From: Tannerellaceae bacterium
GTDB taxonomy: Bacteria; Bacteroidota; Bacteroidia; Bacteroidales; Tannerellaceae
Assembly (NCBI GenBank): GCA_031288615.1
Contig: JAITRC010000020.1
Location: 7,914 to 71,913, forward strand
Direction of reading: 5' to 3'
Length of the DNA stretch: 64,000 bases
The position numbers were made by a program, and so were the translations under genes. The notes below the pieces were generated by a model. The model had not been told where the DNA came from and did not search any database. It saw only the letters and a list, made by a program, of their open reading frames with translations. Every line of letters begins with the position of its first letter. Positions within the stretch are counted from its first letter, which is position 1. Shown here in pieces: positions 55,326 through 64,000 of the stretch.

Positions 55326-57083
55326 ATGGCGACAAAAGGAGTTGTAAAAGGAATCGTATCCAATCTTGTGACAGTAGAGGTGGACGGTGCTGTCTCACAG
55401 AATGAAATATGTTATATCTCCGTGGGGGGAACCCGGTTGATGTCGGAGGTGATCAAGGTGATAGGAAAGAATGCATACGTGCAAGTCTTTGAAAGTACAC
55501 GAGGGATGCGTGTGGGAGACGAAGCGGTGTTCGAAGGACACATGCTGGAGGTGACGCTCGGACCCGGTATGCTTTCTCGAAACTATGACGGATTGCAAAA
55601 CGACCTTGACAAAATGGAAGGCGTCTTCCTCAAGAGGGGTGAATATACTTATCCCTTGCAAGATGAAGTGCTCTGGAACTTTAAACCTGTCGCCAAGGCT
55701 GGAGATCGTGTCACGGCAGGGGACTGGCTCGGCGAAGTAGATGAAAATCACCAGCCGCACAAGATAATGGTACCTTTTGTATTTGAAGGCACGTTTACCG
55801 TCAAGTCTGTGGTTGGCGAAGGACAGTATCATGTGATTGATACCATCGCCGTGCTTACCGACGAAACCGGTCATGATGTGAACGTGAGTATGGTGCAGAA
55901 ATGGCCGGTCAAGAAAGCCATCACTCGTTACAAGGTCAAACCCCGTCCCTTCAAACTCCTCGAAACGGGCGTCCGCACAATGGATACCCTCAATCCCATT
56001 GTCGAAGGCGGAACGGGCTTCATACCTGGCCCTTTCGGTACCGGTAAAACAGTGATGCAGCATGCTATCTCCAAGCAGGCTGAAGCGGACATCGTCATCA
56101 TCGCCGCCTGCGGGGAACGTGCAAATGAAGTCGTCGAGATATTTGCCGAATTTCCTCACCTCGATGACCCCCATACCGGCCGTAAGCTCATGGAGCGCAC
56201 CATCATCATCGCCAACACTTCCAATATGCCCGTCGCTGCGCGCGAGGCTTCCGTGTACACGGCCATGACCATTGCCGAATATTACCGCAACATGGGGCTG
56301 AAAGTGCTCCTCATGGCAGACTCCACTTCCCGTTGGGCGCAGGCGCTTCGCGAAATGTCCAACCGCTTGGAAGAACTCCCCGGCCCGGATGCTTTCCCGA
56401 TGGATTTATCCGCCGTGGTGGCTAACTTTTATGCCCGTGCAGGATATGTTGAACTCAATAATGGCAAGACAGGGTCTGTCACTTTCATTGGTACCGTCTC
56501 CCCTGCCGGCGGTAACTTAAAGGAGCCTGTGACGGAAAATACCAAAAAGGTAGCCCGTTGCTTTTACGCCCTTGAACAAGACCGCGCCGACCGTAAGCGT
56601 TACCCCGCCATCAATCCCATTGATAGTTACTCCAAGTATTTGGAATATCCTGAGTTTCAAGCTTACATCGCCGAACATATTTCCCCGACATGGATAGATA
56701 AGGTGAATGAGATAAAAACCCGCATGTTGCGCGGAAAGGAAATCTCCGAACAAATCAACATACTTGGTGATGACGGTGTGCCCGTCGAGTACCACGAAAT
56801 TTATTGGAAGTCTGAACTCATTGACTTTGTGATCCTTCAGCAGGATGCTTTCGACGATATTGATGCCGTTACACCCCTTGAGCGTCAGGAGTATATGCTT
56901 GACAAGGTTGTCGACATTTGCCATACGACCTTTGACTTCGACAACTTTAACGAGGTATCCGACTTCTTCAAAAAGCTCATCAATGTCTCCAAACAAATGA
57001 ATTACTCAGAATTCAAAAGTGCTGAATTCGAGCAGTTTAATAGCGAATTCTCCTCCCTCCTCCAGACGCACGTAAAGAAATAA
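55326..57083 (+). CDS. ntpA: V-type ATPase catalytic subunit A
   Basis: 585 residues, normal length. It carries the catalytic nucleotide site: Walker A GPFGTGKTVMQHAI near residue 240, GERANEVVEIFAEFP and MADSTSRWAQALREMS. The non-homologous insert (GAVSDDGTV-type region with EYTYPLQDEVLW) is present as in all A subunits. Followed by ntpB after 23 bases. Confidence 0.97.
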   Translation: MATKGVVKGIVSNLVTVEVDGAVSQNEICYISVGGTRLMSEVIKVIGKNAYVQVFESTRGMRVGDEAVFEGHMLEVTLGPGMLSRNYDGLQNDLDKMEGVFLKRGEYTYPLQDEVLWNFKPVAKAGDRVTAGDWLGEVDENHQPHKIMVPFVFEGTFTVKSVVGEGQYHVIDTIAVLTDETGHDVNVSMVQKWPVKKAITRYKVKPRPFKLLETGVRTMDTLNPIVEGGTGFIPGPFGTGKTVMQHAISKQAEADIVIIAACGERANEVVEIFAEFPHLDDPHTGRKLMERTIIIANTSNMPVAAREASVYTAMTIAEYYRNMGLKVLLMADSTSRWAQALREMSNRLEELPGPDAFPMDLSAVVANFYARAGYVELNNGKTGSVTFIGTVSPAGGNLKEPVTENTKKVARCFYALEQDRADRKRYPAINPIDSYSKYLEYPEFQAYIAEHISPTWIDKVNEIKTRMLRGKEISEQINILGDDGVPVEYHEIYWKSELIDFVILQQDAFDDIDAVTPLERQEYMLDKVVDICHTTFDFDNFNEVSDFFKKLINVSKQMNYSEFKSAEFEQFNSEFSSLLQTHVKK

Positions 57084-57106
57084 TTACGACGTAAATACCA
57101 ACAGAT

Positions 57107-58429
57107 ATGGCAGCAAAAGCGTTCCAAAAGATCTTTACAAAGATCACACAGATAACCAAAGCCACCTGTTCCCTCAAAGCAACGGGGGTAGGCTACGATG
57201 AATTGGCTTCGGTCAATGGGAAATTAGCGCAGGTGGTCAAAATCATTGGCGATGAAGTCACCCTTCAGGTCTTCTCCGGCACAGAAGGTATCCCTACCGA
57301 CGCGGAGGTAGTTTTTATGGGGAAAGCCCCCGCCCTGAAGGTGGGCGACCAACTGGCCGGACGTTTCTTCAACGCATACGGGGAGCCGATAGACGGAGGA
57401 CCCGTCCCCGAAGGGAAAGAAGTAGAGATCGGAGGGGCGTCGGTCAATCCCGTGCGGCGTAAACAGCCTTCCGAACTCATCGCCACCGGTATCGCCGGCA
57501 TTGACTTGAATAATACACTGGTGACCGGACAGAAGATTCCTTTCTTCGCCGACCCCGATCAGCCCTTCAATCAGGTCATGGCAATGGTTGCCCTCCGTGC
57601 TGAATCGGACAAGATTATTCTCGGAGGGATGGGTATGACCAACGACGATTACCTCTTCTTCAAGAACACCTTCAGTAATGCCGGTGCTCTTGACCGCATC
57701 ATCAGCTTCATCAACACCACCGAAGACCCTTCTGTCGAACGCATCCTCATCCCTGACATGGCGCTCACCGCCGCCGAGTACTTTGCCGTCGAAAAGCATG
57801 AAAAAGTCTTAGTCCTCCTCACCGACATGACCAACTACGCCGATGCACTGGCCATTGTCTCCAACCGTATGGACCAGATACCCTCCAAAGACTCCATGCC
57901 CGGCTCTCTCTATTCCGACCTCGCCAAGATTTACGAAAAAGCTGTACAGTTCCCCGACGGAGGTTCCATCACCATCATCGCCGTCACCACCCTCTCTGGC
58001 GGTGACATCACACATGCCGTCCCCGACAACACGGGATATATCACCGAAGGACAGCTCTACCTGCGCCGCGACAGTGACATCGGTAAAGTTATCGTCGACC
58101 CCTTCCGCAGCCTCTCACGCCTCAAGCAACTCGTCACCGGCAAAAAAACCCGCGAAGACCATCCCCAAGTGATGAATGCCGCCATCCGCCTCTATGCCGA
58201 TGCCGCCAACGCTAAGACGAAAATGGAGAACGGCTTCGACCTCACCGATTACGACAACCGTACCCTCGCCTTTGCCAAAGCCTACTCCGACAAGTTGCTT
58301 GCTATTGACGTGAACCTTAACACCACCGAAATGCTTGACGTCGCTTGGGATCTCTTCGCCACCCACTTCACCACTGCCGAAGTCAACATCAAGCAAACGT
58401 TGGTGGATAAACATTGGAAGAATAAGTAA
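57107..58429 (+). CDS. ntpB: V-type ATPase subunit B
   Basis: 440 residues. The regulatory nucleotide-binding subunit alternates with A in the V1 ring. As expected it lacks Walker A; FFADPDQPFNQVMAMVA occupies that place. LLTDMTNYADALAIVSNRMDQIPS and GSLYSDLAKIYEKA are diagnostic. Confidence 0.96.
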   Translation: MAAKAFQKIFTKITQITKATCSLKATGVGYDELASVNGKLAQVVKIIGDEVTLQVFSGTEGIPTDAEVVFMGKAPALKVGDQLAGRFFNAYGEPIDGGPVPEGKEVEIGGASVNPVRRKQPSELIATGIAGIDLNNTLVTGQKIPFFADPDQPFNQVMAMVALRAESDKIILGGMGMTNDDYLFFKNTFSNAGALDRIISFINTTEDPSVERILIPDMALTAAEYFAVEKHEKVLVLLTDMTNYADALAIVSNRMDQIPSKDSMPGSLYSDLAKIYEKAVQFPDGGSITIIAVTTLSGGDITHAVPDNTGYITEGQLYLRRDSDIGKVIVDPFRSLSRLKQLVTGKKTREDHPQVMNAAIRLYADAANAKTKMENGFDLTDYDNRTLAFAKAYSDKLLAIDVNLNTTEMLDVAWDLFATHFTTAEVNIKQTLVDKHWKNK

Positions 58430-58441
58430 TCTCCAAGAAGG

Positions 58442-59056
58442 ATGGCCATAAAGTTTCAATACAACAAAACTTCACTGCAACAGTTGGAGAAGCAACTGAA
58501 AGTGCGGGAACGTTCCTTGCCTACCATCAAAAGTAAGGAGAGTGCCTTGCGTTTAGAGGTCAAACGTACCAAAGATGAAGTTTCCCGTTTGGAACAGCAA
58601 CTCGAAAACGAGATTCGAGGTTATGAGAGTATGGTAGCCCTCTGGAACGAGTTCCGCCCCGAACTCATTCAGGTAAAAGACGTTCAACTTTCTTCAAAGA
58701 AAATTGCCGGTGTGGTGGTTCCTCTTTTGGACGGAATAGAATTTGAAATGGGGCATTATAGTCTGTTCAATTCTCCGTCGTGGTACGCAGAAGGTATAGC
58801 GTTGCTCAAACAATTGGCGCGAATAGGTATTGAAGCTGAGTTCTCCGGCATGAAATTAGAGCTTCTGGAACATGCCCGAAAGAAAACCACACAGAAGGTG
58901 AATCTTTTCGAGAAGGTACAGATACCCGGTTACAAAGATGCCATCCGGAAAGTAAAACGTTATATGGAAGATGAGGAGAGTCTCTCCAAATCTTCGCAAA
59001 AGATAATGAGGGCTAACCTCGAAAAACGTAAAACAAACGAGGAGGAAGCCGCATGA
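58442..59056 (+). CDS. ntpD: V-type ATPase subunit D
   Basis: 204 residues. The central rotor shaft: two long helices at the ends (LQQLEKQLKVRERSLPTIKS and AIRKVKRYMEDEESLSKSSQ) around a small middle domain. The stop overlaps the start of ntpI (ATGA). Confidence 0.88.
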   Translation: MAIKFQYNKTSLQQLEKQLKVRERSLPTIKSKESALRLEVKRTKDEVSRLEQQLENEIRGYESMVALWNEFRPELIQVKDVQLSSKKIAGVVVPLLDGIEFEMGHYSLFNSPSWYAEGIALLKQLARIGIEAEFSGMKLELLEHARKKTTQKVNLFEKVQIPGYKDAIRKVKRYMEDEESLSKSSQKIMRANLEKRKTNEEEAA

Positions 59057-60762
59057 TACTACCGATGAAAAAGTACGCCTTCATGGTATACCATAAAGAA
59101 TACGAGGCGTTTTTGCTTAAACTGCGTGATCTTGGTGTAGTACATGTTAAAGATGTTGATCTGAGCCAAACAGAGGCGATGATGCAGGTCGATAAGTTGG
59201 AGAAACTCCAAGCAGAGATTGACCGCCTCACCACCGTCTGCCAGGCATTGGAAAAAGACATCCTCTGCCTGACGCCATGGGGCGAGTTCCATCATGAAAC
59301 GATTGACAAGCTAAGGGAGGCCGGTTATCTGATTGACTTCTACACCTGCCCCACTGCACGATACAACCCCGAATGGGAAGATAAATACAATGCCCTCGTT
59401 GTCAGTCAGTTTCAATCTTCCTGCCGGTTCATCACCATCACCCCCACGGCGGAAGCGGTGGAAATAGACGCCGACGCCTCCAAATTACCTCCCTCCGATT
59501 TGTACGAGCTTCGGAGAAAGTTGACCGAAGTGCAGCAAGCACTGCAAGAGGCGGAAACAGAACTCACCGCCCTTGCTGGTTGTCCTGCCATAGAAGAATT
59601 AAGGCGCACACGCCAAGACGAGCACAACTTCTCCCGTGTTGTAGCTCAGACAAGCCGTCAGGCGGAGGGGCGTCTGATGTACCTCGAAGGATGGGTGCCG
59701 ACGTCTGAAGCTCTGGTGCTATCCAATGCACTGGAAAAAGAGGATTGTTATTGTCGGGAATTGGAAATAGAGGAAGGCGATAATGTCCCCATCCAACTGA
59801 AAAACAATGCCTACGCCCGTCTCTTCGAGCCGGTCACCAAAATGTTCTCCCTGCCCAACTATACCGAACTTGACCCCACACTGCTCCTCGCCCCTTTCTT
59901 CATGCTTTTCTTTGGCCTCTGCTTCGGTGATGGAGGATATGGTCTGTTGCTCGTGTTAGCCGGTATGTTATTGAAAAAGAAGATGGCGCCGGATATGAAA
60001 CCCATTTTATCCCTCTTGCAATGGCTGGGAGGGACGGCTGTTGTGATTGGATTACTGACGGGAACCGTTTTCGGCATTGCCCTCGTCAATATCCCTGCGT
60101 TCACCGCAGTGAAAGATTATTTCCTGACTTCCGACAACCTGATGACACTCGCCGTCGTGCTCGGTCTTGTTCATATCGTCTTCGGCAAAGGTGTGGCCGC
60201 CTACAAAACAAAAAGGCAAAAAGGCATCCGGCACAGCTTGGCGCCATGGGCATGGGTATTTGCCATTACATCCGCCCTCATCCTGTTCGGTTTACCGGTA
60301 CTGGACATACGGCTGCCTGTTGCCCTCGAATACGGTTGCTACGCAGTCACCGCTCTCTGCCTCCCCCTCATCTTTTTTTACAACACCCCCGGTAAAAACA
60401 TTTTCCTCAATTTCGGGTCCGGCATCTGGGCACTCTACAATATAGCCTCCGGATTATTGGGGGACACCTTGTCCTACATCCGTCTCTTTGCCATTGGACT
60501 CACCGGCGGCATACTTGGCGGTGTCTTCAATCAGCTTGGCGTGAATATGACGGAGACTTTGCCCATTGCTGCGCGTATCCCCGTGATGCTCTTCATTCTC
60601 CTTATCGGACACAGCCTGAACTTTGCCCTGTGTATGATAAGTTCTTTGGTACACCCCATTCGTCTCGTTTTTGTAGAATATTTTAAAAATTCCGAATATG
60701 AAGGAGGAGGTAAGGAGTACAAACCTTTCTGTCGAACCCCTCATCTTGTATCGAATGTGTAG
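59053..60762 (+). CDS. ntpI: V-type ATPase subunit I (a-subunit)
   Basis: 569 residues, shorter than the 600-650 common elsewhere. The cytoplasmic N-terminal half has coiled coils; from about residue 270 there are seven to eight membrane spans. FFGLCFGDGGYGL and GDTLSYIRLFAIGLTGGILG include the arginine thought to face the rotor carboxylate; GHSLNFALCMISSLVHPIRLVFVEYF is the conserved end. Confidence 0.94.
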   Translation: MILPMKKYAFMVYHKEYEAFLLKLRDLGVVHVKDVDLSQTEAMMQVDKLEKLQAEIDRLTTVCQALEKDILCLTPWGEFHHETIDKLREAGYLIDFYTCPTARYNPEWEDKYNALVVSQFQSSCRFITITPTAEAVEIDADASKLPPSDLYELRRKLTEVQQALQEAETELTALAGCPAIEELRRTRQDEHNFSRVVAQTSRQAEGRLMYLEGWVPTSEALVLSNALEKEDCYCRELEIEEGDNVPIQLKNNAYARLFEPVTKMFSLPNYTELDPTLLLAPFFMLFFGLCFGDGGYGLLLVLAGMLLKKKMAPDMKPILSLLQWLGGTAVVIGLLTGTVFGIALVNIPAFTAVKDYFLTSDNLMTLAVVLGLVHIVFGKGVAAYKTKRQKGIRHSLAPWAWVFAITSALILFGLPVLDIRLPVALEYGCYAVTALCLPLIFFYNTPGKNIFLNFGSGIWALYNIASGLLGDTLSYIRLFAIGLTGGILGGVFNQLGVNMTETLPIAARIPVMLFILLIGHSLNFALCMISSLVHPIRLVFVEYFKNSEYEGGGKEYKPFCRTPHLVSNV

Positions 60763-60778
60763 TTTCCAAATCAACTAA

Positions 60779-61240
<462 letters not shown>

Positions 61241-61248
61241 AAATAGTA

Positions 61249-61284
61249 GGGGCGGTCTCAATTCTACGAGAGACCGCCCCTTTT
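61249..61284 (+). terminator. Rho-independent terminator of the V-ATPase operon
   Basis: GGGGCGGTCTC (61249-61259) pairs perfectly with GAGACCGCCCC (61270-61280), followed by TTTT. Eight bases after the ntpK stop. It could also stop hexokinase transcripts from the other side. Confidence 0.9.
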
Positions 61285-61319
61285 AGAAAAAGTATACCCA
61301 GCGTCGAGAGACGTTACCC

Positions 61320-62525
61320 TTACGACAGGGCAGCGATAGCTGTCCCTATCAAGTTGGCATTAGACATTTGATCAATTCGTACCTTCACTTTCATCCCCAT
61401 CTCCGCCATTAACACCCGCAACGTATCCTCCACAATCTTCTGATAATCATCTCCCTTCCTATTCTCACTCCAAAACAAGCTCCCCTCCGCCACTAACCGC
61501 ACATTCTTTATTGATGCATCGTGCGACACCAATACTGACACCAATCCCGCCAACGATGCTGCCACCAACTTCGCCGAACGCTCATAGATCCACCTGGCCA
61601 CCGCCACATACTCTTCTTTATACATGTCCGGATACCCGATAATCGTCGTCAATTTACGTGCATCCATATGATCCTCAAACTCATTCAGCGGAAACGCCGC
61701 TTTAAGTATCTCTCCCAGATACATTCCCGACACCGCCTTCTCAAAACGCTGCGCTCCTTTATTAGCCGACAGCGAATCTACCGTATCATCAATCGACGTC
61801 AGATAAGGCGGCACAAAATTGCCCGACTCAAGGTTAATCGGAACAAGCCCTTTGTGCCCATAGTCCGAATTCAGCTTTGTAATCTTATCCGAATGGATAA
61901 AAGTAGCCATATTCGTCCCTGTTCCTACAATAAGACCGATATAGGCATCATACGAAGTGTCAGTCAATCCTGCAAAAAGGCTTGCTATTGTATCATTAAT
62001 AACCTTTATCCCCGTAAATTTCTTCTCATTACCTGCATTCAGGTAATCCATAAACGGATTCCCTACAGGCTTCCCTATCATTTCCTTTATATCCACCCCC
62101 TTTGTCCACCGAAGCAGTTTCGCATCCCCATTCAGCAAAGATTCTGCCGGATAAGAGAAGCAATAACCGATCGGCATCTCCTCATCTCTTTTCGTCTCAT
62201 TGATAGGATCACCTTGTGCTTTAAACAATTGTTCTTGTGTAAAACCTTTTGTCTTCATCACCGAAAGATCTGTCTTCCATCCGTTTTGTGGATGGATCTT
62301 CGGACTGCCATCATTGAAATCTACCGTCGCCACACGATAATTGGTTCCTCCCAAATCCAACACCAACGATTTCCCTTTTATCCCTGACGTCTTCGGATTG
62401 ATATACGTCGGTATACACTGCACCTCCGTATTTTCCTCTTTCAATCCCTTCTCTACTTTTTTGTGAAGCGATACCGCTATTTCTTTCAGCTCCGCATGTC
62501 CTAATGCAAAAACATTCTTTTCCAT
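61320..62525 (-). CDS. Hexokinase, eukaryote-type
   Basis: 401 residues. It phosphorylates glucose and similar hexoses with ATP. The fold motifs are LVLDLGGTNYRVATV (phosphate 1), VINDTIASLFAGL (catalytic aspartate), GLIVGTGTNMA and LVAEGSLFW. This is the hexokinase family of eukaryotes, not the bacterial GlcK/ROK type, and is known in Bacteroides. It starts after a TATCTTTA-like box about 50 bases upstream. Confidence 0.95.
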   Translation of the reverse strand: MEKNVFALGHAELKEIAVSLHKKVEKGLKEENTEVQCIPTYINPKTSGIKGKSLVLDLGGTNYRVATVDFNDGSPKIHPQNGWKTDLSVMKTKGFTQEQLFKAQGDPINETKRDEEMPIGYCFSYPAESLLNGDAKLLRWTKGVDIKEMIGKPVGNPFMDYLNAGNEKKFTGIKVINDTIASLFAGLTDTSYDAYIGLIVGTGTNMATFIHSDKITKLNSDYGHKGLVPINLESGNFVPPYLTSIDDTVDSLSANKGAQRFEKAVSGMYLGEILKAAFPLNEFEDHMDARKLTTIIGYPDMYKEEYVAVARWIYERSAKLVAASLAGLVSVLVSHDASIKNVRLVAEGSLFWSENRKGDDYQKIVEDTLRVLMAEMGMKVKVRIDQMSNANLIGTAIAALS

Positions 62526-62608
62526 AATAGTATTACTTTAGATTAACAATTGCATAGTAACCACCTGTAAAGATACGGATTTTTTCGTCACACTCTTGTT
62601 ATCCTGTT

Positions 62609-64000
62609 TCAGCTTCCAAGTTCTAACTGATTTTTCACTAAATTAAAATATTCCCCTTTTCTCATGACCAATTGAGTATGGCTACCTTGTTCCATAATCT
62701 CTCCATTTTTCAGCACAATGATTTGATCAGCATTTTTAACTGTAGATAACCGATGGGCAATAATGAGCACCGTCTTTCCTTTGAAGAAACTTTGCAAACT
62801 GTCATGAATCTTCTTTTCATTTTCAGCATCAAGGGAGGAGGTCGCTTCATCAAGAAAGATATAATCCGGATCCTTATATACAGCCCGTGCAATGAGAATA
62901 CGCTGGCGCTGCCCACCGGAGATACCATTGCCGGTGGCACCTATTTTGCTGTTTAGTTTTAAGGGTAGGCTATCTATAAACTCTTCCAGGTGTGACATCC
63001 GAAGCGCATCGTTCAGTTTTTCGGGATCAATATTTTCGGCACCGGTAGCGATATTACGTGCTATGGTATCGGAAAAAATGAAGCCGTCCTGCATGACTAT
63101 TCCTACATTCTTTCGCAAACTTTCGGCAGATAGATCATTAACGTTTATATTGTCATACAAGATTTCACCTTGCACAGGAGGGTAGAACTTCAACAAAAGT
63201 TTCATTAACGTGGTTTTTCCGGAACCACTTGCCCCCACAATGGCAGTGACCTTGCCTTCAGGTATAGATAGATTGATATTTCTTAACACAAAGGGAGAGT
63301 GAGGGCCTTCGTATTGAAAAGAGAGATTGTCAATTCGTATGCCCCCTTTTCCAATCTTTTTAATTTGTTCGAGTTTTTCCTCTTCTTCATGGTTTTGCAC
63401 TTCATTCAAACGTTCCAAACTCAATTTTGCTTCCTGCAAACCTCGAAAAAAATTAACGAGTTGAGTAATCGGAGAGTTCATCTGTCCTATAATGTAAGAA
63501 ATACCCATCATCATCCCCAAAGAAATATCTCCTTGAATGACTGATGTGGCGGCAATAAACGTGACAACGATATTCTTTAATTGATTAATGAATTCAAAAC
63601 CTGACATCTGCAATTGGTTAAGGTGCAGAATCCGGATATTCAACTTAAAGAGTTTTTCCTGTATTTCTTCCCATTTTTTTCGTTTATAGTCGGCAAACTG
63701 ATTGAGTTTCATTTCAGTGATACCATCCAATATTTCGTAAATTGATTCTTGGTTGGCACTACGTTCCTGAAAACGGAAATAATCTAAAATACGCATTCTC
63801 CTCAACCAAAACACCGACCACAGCACAGAGCAAACAGATAATGCCAGATAGACCACAAGTATCTTGACGGAATAATACCAGAGCACACCGAAAAAGACAG
63901 AGAATGTGATGGTCGAAAAAAAAGTAAGCAAACTTTGTGAAGACAGAAAATGTTCAATACGCTCGTTATCTTGAATGCGCTGTTGGAAATCCCCTCGTGT
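62609..64000 (-). CDS. Peptidase-type ABC exporter, C-terminal part (cut by window edge)
   Basis: The frame stays open to base 64000, giving the last 463 residues. Visible are the membrane domain tail (TRGDFQQRIQDNERIEHFL, then spans YYSVKILVVYLALSVCSVLW and VVTFIAATSVIQGD) and the ABC domain: Walker A GASGSGKTT, signature ISGGQRQR, Walker B YIFLDEAT, switch IAHRLSTV. TRGDFQQRIQDN and the membrane fold match bacteriocin/peptide exporters whose N-terminal C39 peptidase removes double-glycine leaders; that domain would lie outside the window. The TTG at 63931 is not a start but part of this longer gene. Substrate peptides are not visible here. Confidence 0.9.
   Translation of the reverse strand, partial: TRGDFQQRIQDNERIEHFLSSQSLLTFFSTITFSVFFGVLWYYSVKILVVYLALSVCSVLWSVFWLRRMRILDYFRFQERSANQESIYEILDGITEMKLNQFADYKRKKWEEIQEKLFKLNIRILHLNQLQMSGFEFINQLKNIVVTFIAATSVIQGDISLGMMMGISYIIGQMNSPITQLVNFFRGLQEAKLSLERLNEVQNHEEEEKLEQIKKIGKGGIRIDNLSFQYEGPHSPFVLRNINLSIPEGKVTAIVGASGSGKTTLMKLLLKFYPPVQGEILYDNINVNDLSAESLRKNVGIVMQDGFIFSDTIARNIATGAENIDPEKLNDALRMSHLEEFIDSLPLKLNSKIGATGNGISGGQRQRILIARAVYKDPDYIFLDEATSSLDAENEKKIHDSLQSFFKGKTVLIIAHRLSTVKNADQIIVLKNGEIMEQGSHTQLVMRKGEYFNLVKNQLELGS

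Overview
The window reads as chromosomal DNA of a Bacteroidales bacterium. Supporting signs are a SusC/SusD pair, a giant surface protein with a type IX secretion (T9SS) C-terminal sorting domain, many promoters of the TAnnTTTG type in place of a sigma-70 -10 box, a V-type ATPase operon with a DUF2764 gene, DUF4296 and DUF4625 lipoproteins, and a eukaryote-type hexokinase. T9SS together with a V-ATPase suggests a relative of Porphyromonas or Tannerella, but I cannot name the species from sequence alone.

Layout. 1-2600: start of holB (cut by the window edge), an unrecognised proline-tailed protein, two very small membrane proteins, a lipocalin-like lipoprotein, and a 176-bp element bounded by 33-bp inverted repeats with a promoter inside, followed by a G9 tract. 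2590-3801: apgM. 3838-11904: an AT-rich accessory block with a DUF4143-type ATPase and a type I restriction-modification operon (hsdM, rhuM, hsdS, hsdR). The hsdS gene carries a 12-bp tandem repeat and a G9 tract, both placed where they could switch specificity. The block abuts a tRNA-Leu gene. 11923-16037: tRNA-Leu, tRNA-Pro, trxA, pyrG and yidC. 16150-22455: a 2101-residue beta-helix and repeat protein with a T9SS tail. 22599-26565: tRNA-Asp, metF, a TraR/DksA-like protein, lspA, a DUF4296 lipoprotein, a BadF/BadG-type kinase and a DJ-1/PfpI protein. 26578-30569 (minus): purH, mreB, mreC, mreD. 30731-32905: cysD and cysN. 32984-37633: SusC/SusD. 37637-42911 (minus): dxr, holA, a short CDF transporter, thrC and a GNAT-like protein. 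42995-46185: Nif3-like, zinc-ribbon and tilS. 46220-49239: a likely metal-uptake operon (small His/Cys protein, TonB receptor, His-tailed DUF4625 lipoprotein) behind a 24-bp palindrome. 49334-53837: htpG behind a sigma-54-type promoter, ftsY, an HU/SPOR protein and a HIT protein. 53859-61240: V-ATPase genes E, DUF2764, A, B, D, I, K, ended by a strong terminator. 61320-64000 (minus): hexokinase and the C-terminal part of a peptidase-type ABC exporter.

Most of the window is housekeeping. The parts most worth a second look are the two-level variable hsdS in an operon with rhuM and an ATPase gene, the inverted-repeat promoter element at 2327-2502, the dispersed ~30-bp repeat found in two coding regions and one spacer, the giant T9SS repeat protein, the sigma-54-like site before htpG, and the palindrome over the metal-operon promoter.
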